This document shows, in pieces, positions 9,590-18,364 of a DNA stretch of 64,000 bases. A program made the position numbers and the translations under genes. Positions within the stretch are counted from its first letter, which is position 1. Each line of letters starts with the position of its first letter. The stretch spans positions 248,001 through 312,000 of the forward strand of contig CANMYO010000001.1 in NCBI GenBank assembly GCA_947502145.1, written 5' to 3'. Below the pieces are notes generated by a model, which ran no database searches, was not told the DNA's origin, and saw nothing but the letters and a program-made list of their open reading frames with translations. This DNA is from an uncultured Paracoccaceae bacterium. GTDB taxonomy: Bacteria; Pseudomonadota; Alphaproteobacteria; Rhodobacterales; Rhodobacteraceae.

Positions 9590-10219
9590 ATGCTAGAGGC
9601 ACATCTCAATAACCATGGCCTGTTGATACTTGGCCACTTGGCAACCACGGCCGCGGATACCCTGCCCGCAGACCACACCATTGTTCTGATCGGCCCTGAC
9701 GAACCCCGCTTTTGGGAGGTCTTTTCGACCAGCCCCGAGATGTCGGATGGGCAAAGCAACCCAATGGATCGCTGGTCGACACGGGTGCTGCAAGGGATTG
9801 CTGACTCATCCGCAGGCCAGGCCCTATTCCCTTTCGGAAAACCGCCATTTCTGCCGTTTTTCACTTGGGCGCTACGGTCTGGCCGCTTCTGGACATCGCC
9901 TATTGGATTTCTCGTACATGATACCTGCGGGCTGTTTGTGTCGTTCCGCGGAGCTCTTCTGTTACCGGGCAGACCGGACCGCCCTGCCCCAAACCTGGCA
10001 AGCCCTTGTGACACCTGCACCGGGACACCCTGCGCAACGGCTTGCCCGGTTGGCGCGTTTGCGTCCGGGTATGATGTCGCGGCCTGCAAGGATCACGTGC
10101 GCAGCGTTTCCGGCACCGACTGCAAAACCCGTGGGTGCCTTGCCAGGCGGGCCTGCCCTGTCGGGCAACACCGTCGCACCCATGCACAATCAGCATTCCA
10201 TATGGAGGCATTCCTATGA
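9590..10219 (+). CDS. 4Fe-4S ferredoxin-like protein
   Basis: The C-terminal third carries two cysteine clusters, CDTCTGTPCATACP and CKTRGCLARRACP, which would bind one or more 4Fe-4S clusters. The N-terminal part is not a recognised domain but contains hydrophobic stretches such as LLILGHL and GLFVSFRGALLLP. Electron transfer is the likely role, with unknown partner. The frame is open back to 9518 inside argB; ATG 9590 (209 residues) avoids that overlap, but the start is uncertain. The stop overlaps the start of the sixA-like gene by 4 bases (ATGA). Confidence 0.75.
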   Translation: MLEAHLNNHGLLILGHLATTAADTLPADHTIVLIGPDEPRFWEVFSTSPEMSDGQSNPMDRWSTRVLQGIADSSAGQALFPFGKPPFLPFFTWALRSGRFWTSPIGFLVHDTCGLFVSFRGALLLPGRPDRPAPNLASPCDTCTGTPCATACPVGAFASGYDVAACKDHVRSVSGTDCKTRGCLARRACPVGQHRRTHAQSAFHMEAFL

Positions 10220-10707
10220 CCCGAGTCATCCTCATTCGCCATGCGAAATCCGGCTGGGATGATCCGATGGCCGAAGATCACGACCGCAAGCTGACGGAGC
10301 GCGGGCACAAGGCGGCGCGCGCCATCGGCGCGTGGATGTTCTCTTACGGCTACGTCCCGGACGTCATATTGTGCTCTGATGCGATGCGCACGCAGCAGAC
10401 CGCGGCTGGAATCATGGAAGCTTTGGGCGATGGGCCGCAGCTCAAGCTGCAACCGCTCTTGTATCACCCGGCACCCGACACCATCATCGACCTTGTGGCA
10501 CACGAAACGGCACAGGTGGTCGCCGTGATCAGCCATAATCCCGGTATTGGTATGGCAGCGCAGGCGCTGGTCCGGGAACGGCCCGATCATCGCAGGTTCA
10601 GCGATTATCCCACCTGCGCCACGACAGTTGTCGATTTCGACGAACGAATCCGGATTCAAGATGGAACATGCGTAGATTTCATTGTGCCGCGCGATCTGAC
10701 AGACTGA
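10216..10707 (+). CDS. SixA-type histidine phosphatase
   Basis: The 163-residue protein belongs to the phosphoglycerate mutase/histidine phosphatase superfamily. The catalytic RHAK motif (VILIRHAKSGW, residues 5-12) and the second histidine in VVAVISHNPGI (near residue 104) are both present. Small proteins of this type remove phosphate from phosphohistidine or small molecules; SixA of E. coli acts on the phosphotransferase component NPr. A Shine-Dalgarno (GGAGG) precedes ATG 10216. A link to the HPr/EIIA system in this window is possible but only inferred, as they are 40 kb apart. Confidence 0.85.
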   Translation: MTRVILIRHAKSGWDDPMAEDHDRKLTERGHKAARAIGAWMFSYGYVPDVILCSDAMRTQQTAAGIMEALGDGPQLKLQPLLYHPAPDTIIDLVAHETAQVVAVISHNPGIGMAAQALVRERPDHRRFSDYPTCATTVVDFDERIRIQDGTCVDFIVPRDLTD

Positions 10708-10731
10708 GGGCCGCCACGGATGTGACGGCCC
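10708..10731. terminator. Hairpin between convergent sixA-like gene and bztD
   Basis: GGGCCG-c-CAC and GTG-a-CGGCCC form a stem of nine pairs with one internal mismatch around a GGAT loop, directly after the sixA-like stop. No long U run follows on either strand, so termination efficiency is uncertain, but its place between convergent genes fits a two-way terminator. Confidence 0.5.
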
Positions 10732-10754
10732 ACACTCAATTCTGACAACTGGAC

Positions 10755-11546
10755 CTAGTGGCCCAAAATCTGGCTGAGGAACAATTTAGTGCGCTCTGAC
10801 CGTGGGTTGTTAAAGAATTCTTCGGGTTCATTCTGTTCAACAATCTGCCCCTGATCCATAAAGATGACCCGGTTGGCGACCTGCCGTGCAAACCCCATTT
10901 CATGGGTCACGCACAACATCGTCATGCCCTCTTCGGCAAGTTCGATCATCGTATCGAGCACTTCTTTGATCATCTCAGGGTCAAGCGCCGACGTCGGTTC
11001 ATCAAACAGCATGATGCGTGGCTTCATACATAGCGATCGTGCGATAGCGACGCGCTGCTGCTGACCACCAGACAGCTGACCGGGATACTTGCTGGCCTGA
11101 TCAGGGATTTTCACCTTCTCAAGGAAATGCATCGCCGTTTCTTCAGCCTCTTTTCTGGGTGTCTTACGAACCCAGATTGGTGCCAAGGTACAGTTCTCGA
11201 GGATCGTGAGGTGCGGGAACAGGTTGAAGTGCTGAAAGCACATCCCCACTTCCGAACGGATCCTGTCAATGTTCTTGAGGTCCGACGAAAGCTCAGTGCC
11301 ATCTACGATGATCTGCCCCTGCTGGTGTTCCTCCAGTCGGTTGATGCAGCGGATCAACGTCGATTTGCCGGAACCGGACGGCCCACAAATCACAATCCGC
11401 TCACCACGCTGAACGGTCAGGTCAATGTCACGCAGAACATGAAATGTTCCGTACCACTTGTTCATGCCGCGGATTTCAATGGCGACCTCATCGCTTACCT
11501 GCAATTTGCTGCGGTCGATTGTACGGTCGGTTGCGAGATCTGACAT
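10755..11546 (-). CDS. bztD: Glutamate/glutamine/aspartate/asparagine ABC transporter, ATP-binding protein
   Basis: The 263-residue ABC ATPase has Walker [10 protein letters not shown], signature [15 protein letters not shown], Walker [13 protein letters not shown] and the H-loop VTHEMGF. It is the closest type to GlnQ/AapP/BztD, which power polar amino acid uptake. It is the last gene of the bztABCD operon, 14 bases downstream of bztC, and ends near a hairpin shared with the convergent sixA-like gene. Confidence 0.93.
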   Translation of the reverse strand: MSDLATDRTIDRSKLQVSDEVAIEIRGMNKWYGTFHVLRDIDLTVQRGERIVICGPSGSGKSTLIRCINRLEEHQQGQIIVDGTELSSDLKNIDRIRSEVGMCFQHFNLFPHLTILENCTLAPIWVRKTPRKEAEETAMHFLEKVKIPDQASKYPGQLSGGQQQRVAIARSLCMKPRIMLFDEPTSALDPEMIKEVLDTMIELAEEGMTMLCVTHEMGFARQVANRVIFMDQGQIVEQNEPEEFFNNPRSERTKLFLSQILGH

Positions 11547-11560
11547 ATTCCATGCCCTCC

Positions 11561-12874
11561 TTAACGATGTTCACGCTGGAGTTTCTTCTCCAGGTAAAGT
11601 GAGTAACGCCCCATGCTGAAGCAGAAGATGAAGAACATCAGGCCAATAAAGACGAAAAGTTCCCAATAGATTCCGTTCCAGTCGGTCGAGGCCCGAATGG
11701 CATTGGAAAGACCGATTGGGTCGAACAGTCCGATAAAGACAACGAGCGTCGTATCTTTGAACAGGCCGATGAAGGTGTTCACGATCCCCGGGATCGAAAT
11801 CTTGAGCGCCTGCGGCAAAACGATCAGCCGCATAGACTGCCAGTAATCAAGACCTAGGCTGTCAGCACCCTCGAACTGACCCTTGGGCAAAGCTGCCAGG
11901 CCGCCCCGGATCACCTCTGCGATGTACGCGGCTGAAAACAGGGTCACCATGATGATTACCCGCAGCATGAGGTCAAAGTTTGTGCCCGGCGGCAAAAAGT
12001 AGTTCAGCAAGAGCGACGCCGTGAACAACCACACGATCAACGGCACGCCGCGGATCACTTCGATGAATGCCACCGAACATTTGTTGATGATAAAGAGGTT
12101 TGACTGGCGTCCCAGTGCCAACAGAATACCCAGTGGCAATGACAGGATAATCCCTGCCACGCCAATGACAATTGACAGGGTGAAACCGCCAAAATCCTTT
12201 GACGGAACAAATTCCAAACCGATGGGTGCAATTGACGACAACGCTCCGGCAATCGGACCGGTCAGGAACATCCAGAACACCAGCGGCACAATCAATGCGG
12301 CAAGGTTCGAAAGAAGCTTGCTAACAGGCGTCAGCGCCCGAAATGCCAGATAGCCCAACACAAAGCCAAGACCAACGACGATTGGACCCCAGATTGGCCC
12401 GCCCCATAGCAACATGAACATCAGGAATGGCGCTGCTGCGGTCACGAACAACATCTTACGTGGAATGCCATCAAACAGCACCGGCGCAAGGCCGGCCAGA
12501 AACACCAGAAGCGCAGCGACAGGTCGCCAGTAATGCTCTTGCGGATAGAAACCAAAGACAAGTTGCTGCCAACGATCCGAGAGCACCGCAAAACATGCCG
12601 CCGAGGCATCGGTGCCAATCGTCGCGTTGCGGATTTCCCGACACTCAGAAAGCGACCCGGCATTCCAAATGCCATTCGCAAACCAAGGTCCGACGTGCGA
12701 AACAACATAGTAGATAATGTAAAGCGAGATTACCGTCAGAATTGCATCCATCCAGGTCGCAAAAAGGTTCTCTCGTATCCATTTGACCGCGCCACGTTCT
12801 TTGACCGGAGGATCGGTCTCGGGCAGCATGGTTTCGCGGACGTAAGATACGGTTTGTGCATGCGTGTCACTCAT
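11561..12874 (-). CDS. bztC: Glutamate/glutamine/aspartate/asparagine ABC transporter, permease BztC
   Basis: The 437-residue membrane protein has a long N-terminal half with several hydrophobic segments and a C-terminal HisM/GlnP-type permease domain. The EAA-like coupling loop is visible as [23 protein letters not shown] near residue 340. BztC forms a heterodimer with BztB; the long N-terminal extension is typical of Bzt/Aap permeases. Start and bztB stop are separated by one base, so the two are coupled. Confidence 0.93.
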   Translation of the reverse strand: MSDTHAQTVSYVRETMLPETDPPVKERGAVKWIRENLFATWMDAILTVISLYIIYYVVSHVGPWFANGIWNAGSLSECREIRNATIGTDASAACFAVLSDRWQQLVFGFYPQEHYWRPVAALLVFLAGLAPVLFDGIPRKMLFVTAAAPFLMFMLLWGGPIWGPIVVGLGFVLGYLAFRALTPVSKLLSNLAALIVPLVFWMFLTGPIAGALSSIAPIGLEFVPSKDFGGFTLSIVIGVAGIILSLPLGILLALGRQSNLFIINKCSVAFIEVIRGVPLIVWLFTASLLLNYFLPPGTNFDLMLRVIIMVTLFSAAYIAEVIRGGLAALPKGQFEGADSLGLDYWQSMRLIVLPQALKISIPGIVNTFIGLFKDTTLVVFIGLFDPIGLSNAIRASTDWNGIYWELFVFIGLMFFIFCFSMGRYSLYLEKKLQREHR

Positions 12875-12875
12875 C

Positions 12876-14153
12876 TCAGCGCTCCATCAACTGCGTGCTG
12901 CGATTATAGAAGTTCATCGCGCTCGAAATCAGCAACGACACCAACAAATAAAAACCACCCAGCAACAGCATGCCTTCAAGCTCGCGGCCGGTCTGGTTGA
13001 TCGTGATACCACCAAGGGTCGCGCGCACGTCCATATAGCCGACGGCAATTGCGAGCGACGAGTTCTTGGTCAGGTTCAGAAACTGCGAGATAAGCGGTGG
13101 AATGATGACCCGCATTGCTTGCGGCAGAATCACGAGGTTCATGGTCCGATTTGGCCTTAAACCAAGCGCATAGGCCGCTTCCGATTGCCCTTTTGAAATG
13201 GCGAGAATGCCTGCGCGGACGATTTCCGCGATAAAGGCTCCGGTATAAAGCGACAGGGCCAGCCACAGGGCGATCAGCGAATTTCGCAGGTGCACGCCCT
13301 CGGTAAAATTAAAACCTTTCAGGTAAGGTTGCACAATCGTTGCGCCGAGCAACACCGCGACAATGGCCAAGGGCACAACAAAAACCCCAATTTGAAGCCA
13401 CCAGGTCACCGGCCGCACACCTGTTGCCTCCTGTATCCTGTCCGCCCGGCGGCGGATCAGGCGAATGACGTAGATGCTGACGATGATGACGCCAATGATC
13501 AGTGCCCAATCCTGCCAGCCCGTCGCAACGGGCGCGAGTCCCTCTTGCGATGCAACGGCTTCATTCCCACTCAAGGAGCGGGTGAATTCGATGCTTGGGA
13601 TATAGATACCACGATTGGTCACCGCCACGCTGTCAAACACAGCCATGCTCGCCGTTGGTGCGTCACCTCTGAATTCACGGGGCTGTGGCATTGATTCGCT
13701 CATGATTGCGAAGACCAGAATGATCCACAGCAACAGAGGCACATTGCGGAAGCCTTCGACATAGACAGCCATCAGACCGCTGACGATCCAGTTCTTGGAC
13801 AGCCGCAACACGCCAGCAAGGACACCCAGTACTGTGGCAGTCACACAGCCCAGCAATGCAATGATGAGCGTATTGAGTATGCCGACGATGGCGGCGCGAG
13901 CGTGCGTGTCCTGGCTGCTGTACTCAATTGGCTTTTGGTTGATATCATACCCGGCTGAGTTGCTCAGGAAACCAAAGTTGAAATCTTTGCCCAGTGCTTC
14001 AAGGTTTGCGACGGTGTTGCTGACAAGCCAAGCCAGCCCCGACACAATCAGGATCAGTGCAACGGTTTGGATTGTGAGCGAGCGATAGCGAGTATCATAG
14101 ATGAGTTGGCTCAGCCGAAAGCCAGGCTTCGGCGGATCTGTCATGGTCGACAT
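12876..14153 (-). CDS. bztB: Glutamate/glutamine/aspartate/asparagine ABC transporter, permease BztB
   Basis: The protein has 425 residues from ATG 14153, which has GGGGAG about 6 bases upstream; the longer open frame has no such signal. Transmembrane segments begin at SLTIQTVALILIVSGLAWLV, and the EAA loop reads SEAAYALGLRPNRTMNLVILPQAM. Between them lies a periplasmic loop that includes SEYSSQDTHAR-like and PREFRGD regions. It pairs with BztC. A hairpin separates it from the binding-protein gene bztA. Confidence 0.93.
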   Translation of the reverse strand: MSTMTDPPKPGFRLSQLIYDTRYRSLTIQTVALILIVSGLAWLVSNTVANLEALGKDFNFGFLSNSAGYDINQKPIEYSSQDTHARAAIVGILNTLIIALLGCVTATVLGVLAGVLRLSKNWIVSGLMAVYVEGFRNVPLLLWIILVFAIMSESMPQPREFRGDAPTASMAVFDSVAVTNRGIYIPSIEFTRSLSGNEAVASQEGLAPVATGWQDWALIIGVIIVSIYVIRLIRRRADRIQEATGVRPVTWWLQIGVFVVPLAIVAVLLGATIVQPYLKGFNFTEGVHLRNSLIALWLALSLYTGAFIAEIVRAGILAISKGQSEAAYALGLRPNRTMNLVILPQAMRVIIPPLISQFLNLTKNSSLAIAVGYMDVRATLGGITINQTGRELEGMLLLGGFYLLVSLLISSAMNFYNRSTQLMER

Positions 14154-14254
14154 ATTTTTCTCCCCGGTTCCGTTCTTTTGTTTGGCTTGCACCGGTTCGT
14201 CCGGTGACACCACGCGACGGAATGCGTTTAGATCGACTTGTCTTGCAGAAAGCG

Positions 14255-14281
14255 AAAGGCCCACCACATGGGCGGGCCTTT
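14255..14281 (-). terminator. Intercistronic hairpin between bztA and bztB
   Basis: AAAGGCCC (14255-14262) pairs perfectly with GGGCCTTT (14274-14281) around an 11-base loop. It lies 10 bases after the bztA stop. No strong U run follows on the minus strand. Such stems commonly protect the mRNA of the periplasmic binding protein and reduce read-through to the permeases, so the binding protein is made in excess. Confidence 0.65.
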
Positions 14282-14291
14282 GCCAAAGTGA

Positions 14292-15311
14292 TTAGCGGAA
14301 GGGCGGAGAATAAAGCAGCCCGCCTTCTGTCCACTGCGCGTTCAGGCCGCGCGCCAGACCAATCGGGGTATTCTCACCGATGTTCTTTTCGAACAGTTCA
14401 CCATAGTTGCCGCCGGCCATAATCGCATTCTTGGCCCAGTCAGGCTCAAGGCTCAGCATCGCGCCCAGTTCACCTTCGGTGCCAAGCAGACGGTTCACTT
14501 CGGGGTTGTCCCCTGCAGCGGCCGCCAGCTCTTCAACGTTGGCCGAGGTCACGCCCAGCTCTTCAGCTGTGATCAGTGCATTCAGCGTCCAGCGAACAAC
14601 ATCAGCCCAATCGTTGTCGCCGTGACGGACCAATGGTCCCAGTGGCTCCTTCGAAATGATCTCGGGCAACAGAATGTGATCACCCGGGTTTTCAAACGAT
14701 GCGCGCGTGGCAGCAAGGCCCGAGGCGTCAGTTGTGTAGGTGTCACATGCACCGGCAAGGTACTGCTGCTGACCTTCTGCGTTTGTCTCGATCGGCACAG
14801 GCTCATAGCTGATGTTGTTGATGCGGAAGAAGTCCGCAAGGTTCAGCTCGGTCGTTGTACCGGTCTGGATGCAAACCGTCGCACCATCAAGATCTTTGGC
14901 AGAAGATACGCCAAGCGCCTTGGGGACAAGGAAGCCCTGACCGTCGTAGTAGTTGACGCCGACAAAATCGTTCTTGAGGTCAACATCACGGCTAAATGTC
15001 CAGGTGGTGTTTCGGGACAACAGATCAATCTCACCCGCAGACAATGCGGTAAAGCGAGTCTGTGTCGTCAGCGGAACAAATTCCACGGCCATAGGGTCAC
15101 CAAAGATTGCGGCAGCCACTGCGCGGCACATGTCCACGTCGAAACCTTCCCAAACGCCATTTGCATCGGGTGTAGCAAAACCGACAAGCCCGGTCGAAAC
15201 GCCGCAGATCAGATTCCCGCGCGCCTTGACGTCATCAAGGGTGGCAGCTGACGCTGCACCAGCTGTCAAACCGGCTACGGTCAGCGCGCCTAGAAATGCT
15301 GTTTTTTTCAT
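14292..15311 (-). CDS. bztA: Glutamate/glutamine/aspartate/asparagine ABC transporter, periplasmic binding protein
   Basis: The 339-residue protein starts with a clear signal peptide (MKKTAFLGALTVAGLTAGAASA, cut after ASA). The mature part follows the amino-acid binding protein pattern: LICGVSTGLVGFATPDANG, GFDVDMCRAVAAAIFGD, and TVCIQTGTTTELNLADFF. ATG 15311 has GAGG upstream. It is the first gene of the operon and binds acidic and amide amino acids in the periplasm. Two hairpins lie in its leader. Confidence 0.94.
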   Translation of the reverse strand: MKKTAFLGALTVAGLTAGAASAATLDDVKARGNLICGVSTGLVGFATPDANGVWEGFDVDMCRAVAAAIFGDPMAVEFVPLTTQTRFTALSAGEIDLLSRNTTWTFSRDVDLKNDFVGVNYYDGQGFLVPKALGVSSAKDLDGATVCIQTGTTTELNLADFFRINNISYEPVPIETNAEGQQQYLAGACDTYTTDASGLAATRASFENPGDHILLPEIISKEPLGPLVRHGDNDWADVVRWTLNALITAEELGVTSANVEELAAAAGDNPEVNRLLGTEGELGAMLSLEPDWAKNAIMAGGNYGELFEKNIGENTPIGLARGLNAQWTEGGLLYSPPFR

Positions 15312-15330
15312 TTTTACCTCTTCCTGAGTT

Positions 15331-15377
15331 TCCGCCCCTCTCCCGGGGGCGGAGATTTCCACCGTCCTCTCGACGGT
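15331..15377 (-). promoter_or_regulatory. Two tandem hairpins in the bztA leader
   Basis: TCCGCCCC (15331-15338) pairs with GGGGCGGA (15346-15353), 20 bases before the bztA start, and ACCGTC (15361-15366) pairs with GACGGT (15372-15377) just upstream of it. Both stems are perfect. They could stabilise or regulate the mRNA. The rest of 15378-15529 shows a possible -35 TTGACC on the minus strand at 15440-15445 but no convincing -10. Confidence 0.5.
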
Positions 15378-15529
15378 TGTTAGTGATGAAGGGAGTGGCC
15401 CTTCAATCGGGCTAGATTGTCCGATACTGACAACTGAGGTCAAGGGCCCAACGCAGACTCAACACCGGCTATCTGACCATATTTCTTTGGATTTTTGCGT
15501 CGTGAGCGCGATGTTTCGGCAAACTGCCG

Positions 15530-16240
15530 TTACGTCACGCAAAGTTGAAAAAACCGAGCCGCGTCGCAGAATGCAGCCTGTTTAGCCTCTGCCTGTGCTG
15601 TGGCCTCATCATCTGGCCCCCATTCAGAGATCTGCCAGTCTTCGTCCACGCGGCTGAGGTGCCATGCTTCGGTGGGCAATAACTTTGAATGAACGACCGC
15701 AAACGCAAGGATCAGCGAGCCCGAGATTGCGACAAGATCATGGAATCCCGTTAACCGGAAGTTGTCCATCTCCGCGATCATTGACGTAAGGCGGGCAAGT
15801 GATTCGGCAGGTTGGGCAATCGGCATGACCCCTTGGGTTGTTATCAGCGGTGCATCCAATGCGTTTGCCGTCCACGCCAGCCAAGGGTCCCAGGCCTCTG
15901 ACTGGCGGGCAATCAGTCCTTCAGGATGGGTTGCGCGATAGCAGATGAGGTCACTTGCGCCATATCCGGCCAGTTCTGCGACAACGGCATCCTTTTGCAC
16001 CGCGACCTTGTCGATTGCCGAATTTGCGGCCCGGGTCGTCGGCATGGAAAGTGGATTGATCTCACCCTCCTGGGCGTCCCACTCTTTAGCGATTAAGGCC
16101 GCGAGCGGTTCTGTCGGTAGAACCAGCGGTGATTTGAATGGTGTCCTGACGGGACGTGCGTCAAGCAACACCTGAAAACCACCATCAACGGGTTCAACAA
16201 AGGCCCGTTTCCAAAATCTGCGTGCTTTCCATTCGCTCAT
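15530..16240 (-). CDS. ATP12 family chaperone for F1-ATPase assembly
   Basis: The 236-residue protein starts MSEWKARRFWKRA and carries the ATP12 pattern: LLDARPVRTPFKSPLVLP, LIAKEWDAQEGEINPLSMPTTRAANSAIDKV and ICYRATHPEGLIARQSEAWDPWL. In mitochondria ATP12 binds the F1 alpha subunit before assembly; the family is confined to alphaproteobacteria and eukaryotes. I chose ATG 16240, which matches the family start, over an upstream in-frame codon. It follows the HAD phosphatase gene by one base. Confidence 0.92.
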   Translation of the reverse strand: MSEWKARRFWKRAFVEPVDGGFQVLLDARPVRTPFKSPLVLPTEPLAALIAKEWDAQEGEINPLSMPTTRAANSAIDKVAVQKDAVVAELAGYGASDLICYRATHPEGLIARQSEAWDPWLAWTANALDAPLITTQGVMPIAQPAESLARLTSMIAEMDNFRLTGFHDLVAISGSLILAFAVVHSKLLPTEAWHLSRVDEDWQISEWGPDDEATAQAEAKQAAFCDAARFFQLCVT

Positions 16241-16241
16241 A

Positions 16242-16913
16242 TCATCGTCCCAAAAGCGCGTCGGTGGCGTCGGCAATGTCCGAAAATTTATCAATCACCC
16301 GGTCCGCATCAAGGTCCGAGACCGGGTGGAATCCCCAGCTGACCCCCAGCGTTTTCACACCGGCGGCGCGTCCCATGTCCATATCGAAACTGGTATCGCC
16401 CACAATGAGGGCGCGTTCAGGTTCAACACCGCACTCTGAGAGGGCCTGCGTGATCATGCTTGGGTTGGGCTTTGACGGATGATCGTCAGCGCATTGTAAG
16501 CTCTGAAACATCTGCGCGATACCATGCCCTTCTACGAGCGAATCCAGCCCTCGGCGGCTTTTGCCTGTTGCAATCGCAAGCAGGGTCTCATCTTGCGATG
16601 ACAGCAATTCCAGGGCCTCCCGCGCCCCCGGATACAGCGGGGAAAGTGCTGCGGCGCCCAGTCGCGTGCGGCGATTGAAAAATGCACGTCGGTAGGCGTC
16701 AATCAGCGCGTCATATGTGGCATCGCTATGCCCGGGGTCCATGCGACGCACCAGCAGATCCAGCGAAAGACCAACGCCATCCAGGGCCACCTCATCGCGT
16801 GGGCAGGTCAGCCCTAATGTGGTGTAAGCCTCTTGAAACGCGGCAAGGATTGCGGCGCGACTGTCAACCAGCGTGCCATCCACATCGAATATGACAAGGC
16901 GCAGGTCAGTCAT
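16242..16913 (-). CDS. HAD-family hydrolase (phosphoglycolate phosphatase-like)
   Basis: The 223-residue protein has all four HAD motifs: DVDGTLVDS (nucleophile Asp near residue 10), ATGKS (Thr, motif II), the KPNPSM lysine (motif III) and VGDTSFDMDMGRAAG (motif IV). The helical cap between motifs I and II is of the PGP/beta-phosphoglucomutase type. The substrate is not determined by sequence. It overlaps the pseudouridine synthase gene by 4 bases. Confidence 0.88.
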   Translation of the reverse strand: MTDLRLVIFDVDGTLVDSRAAILAAFQEAYTTLGLTCPRDEVALDGVGLSLDLLVRRMDPGHSDATYDALIDAYRRAFFNRRTRLGAAALSPLYPGAREALELLSSQDETLLAIATGKSRRGLDSLVEGHGIAQMFQSLQCADDHPSKPNPSMITQALSECGVEPERALIVGDTSFDMDMGRAAGVKTLGVSWGFHPVSDLDADRVIDKFSDIADATDALLGR

Positions 16914-17962
16914 TCCGGCATATTAAATGGGTCAACCGGCGCATGGCTGACATGCCAGCCAACAAAATCCCATGTGTGGGTCATGTGATCAGGCAGGGGG
17001 GCGGTCAGATGCAACGTCGCCCCGGTCTCGGGATGTTCAATAGTCAGACTGCGCGCATGCAAATGCATTTTGCGGCCAATCTCGCTGCCCATTCCAGCGC
17101 CCCACCCATCGCCCAGGTTTTCCTGCGAAGACCCGCCGTATTTTCCGTCACCAACAATGGGGTGGCCAATTTCGGCCATATGGGCGCGCAATTGATGTGT
17201 GCGTCCGGTGATGGGCACCAGAGCCACCCAAGCTGCCCTATTCGCAAGCGTGTCCATCACGGCATAATCAGAGGTGGCGCGTTTTGCACCCTCTGTGCTG
17301 TCGACATCGCGCGGATGAATGCAGCGCATCTTTTCGTTTTCGCCCCGCGCGCCATGGCCCCCGGCCTTCAGCAGCCCATATTTGATTGTACCCGCACGCG
17401 GGTGCGGCACTCCAGCGACAGCGGCCCAATAGATCTTGCGCGTTGCATGATGTTTGAGGTGCTCAGTCAGCTGTTTTGCCATCGTCCGCGTCCGCGCCAG
17501 CAGCAGGACCCCCGACGTATCTCTGTCAAGACGGTGCACAAGCCGCGGCTTTTCTTCATAGCCAAAGGTCAGCGCCTCGGCCATGCCATCGACATGCCTG
17601 TTTGTCTTGGTGCCACCTTGCGTCGCCAGCCCCGCTGGTTTGTTGATCGCGATAATATGGTCGTCGCGGTAGATGACACAGGATTGAATCATCTTGGCAT
17701 CTGCCTTGGTGACACCACGGCGCAGCAACATCGCTGCGGCCTCGGCCTCTTCTTCGGTTGGTAACGGAGGGATGCGCACCACCTGCCCAACGTCCAGGCG
17801 GGTATTGGTTTTGACGCGCCCGCCATCGACCCGCAGTTCACCCTTGCGGCACATCTTTTCGATCCGCCCTTGGGTCAAATGGGGAAACAGCCGGCGCAGG
17901 TAGCGATCCAGGCGTTGATCACCATCATCCGGCCCCACGGTCCGTTTTTGAACGCCACTCAT
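16910..17962 (-). CDS. RluA-family pseudouridine synthase (RluC-like)
   Basis: The 350-residue protein has an N-terminal S4 RNA-binding domain (about 10-70) and the catalytic motif HRLDRDTSGVLLLART with the nucleophilic aspartate near residue 147, followed by GRTHQLRAHM. RluC modifies several uridines in 23S rRNA; the site is inferred from family only. It overlaps crcB at its start (ATGA) and the HAD gene at its end. Confidence 0.9.
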   Translation of the reverse strand: MSGVQKRTVGPDDGDQRLDRYLRRLFPHLTQGRIEKMCRKGELRVDGGRVKTNTRLDVGQVVRIPPLPTEEEAEAAAMLLRRGVTKADAKMIQSCVIYRDDHIIAINKPAGLATQGGTKTNRHVDGMAEALTFGYEEKPRLVHRLDRDTSGVLLLARTRTMAKQLTEHLKHHATRKIYWAAVAGVPHPRAGTIKYGLLKAGGHGARGENEKMRCIHPRDVDSTEGAKRATSDYAVMDTLANRAAWVALVPITGRTHQLRAHMAEIGHPIVGDGKYGGSSQENLGDGWGAGMGSEIGRKMHLHARSLTIEHPETGATLHLTAPLPDHMTHTWDFVGWHVSHAPVDPFNMPE

Positions 17963-18333
17963 GCCAAAGCCCCTTTTGCGATCATGATCCCTGCGGCAAG
18001 CCCGACGATTGACAGCACGACCGAAAGCCCGACGTAAAGGATCGCCAGACCGGGCTGGCCCTTCTCGAACAGGGTGTATGCCTCAAGCGAGAATGCAGAA
18101 AACGTTGTGAATCCACCCAAGATCCCGGTCATTACAAAGGGGTTCAAATGGGTCATCCCGCGCTGAAACGACCAGACGACAAAGACCCCCATGACAAAGG
18201 AACCAATCACGTTGACCGATAAGATCGCCAGCGGCAGCGTGCTTGCAACGCGCATGATCAACACACCGCTCAGAAAGCGGAGTGAAGCACCAATTGCGCC
18301 GCCTGCAGCGACTTGAAGCAGAGTTGTAAACAT
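17959..18333 (-). CDS. crcB: Fluoride efflux channel CrcB (Fluc)
   Basis: The 124-residue protein has four transmembrane segments and the family motifs GGAIGASLRFL at the N-terminus and GGFTTFSAFSLEAY near residue 75. Fluc channels work as antiparallel dimers that export fluoride. A single gene suggests a homodimer. ATG 18333 fits family length; the open frame extends further. No fluoride riboswitch is apparent upstream because rarA abuts the gene. Confidence 0.92.
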   Translation of the reverse strand: MFTTLLQVAAGGAIGASLRFLSGVLIMRVASTLPLAILSVNVIGSFVMGVFVVWSFQRGMTHLNPFVMTGILGGFTTFSAFSLEAYTLFEKGQPGLAILYVGLSVVLSIVGLAAGIMIAKGALA

Positions 18334-18364
18334 GAGGTTCCCTTGGCCCTTTGGCGGCAGGATG

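Noticed and set aside
8734-10089. 451-codon open frame on the minus strand
   Set aside because: It is antisense to argB and the ferredoxin-like gene, and it shows no domain.
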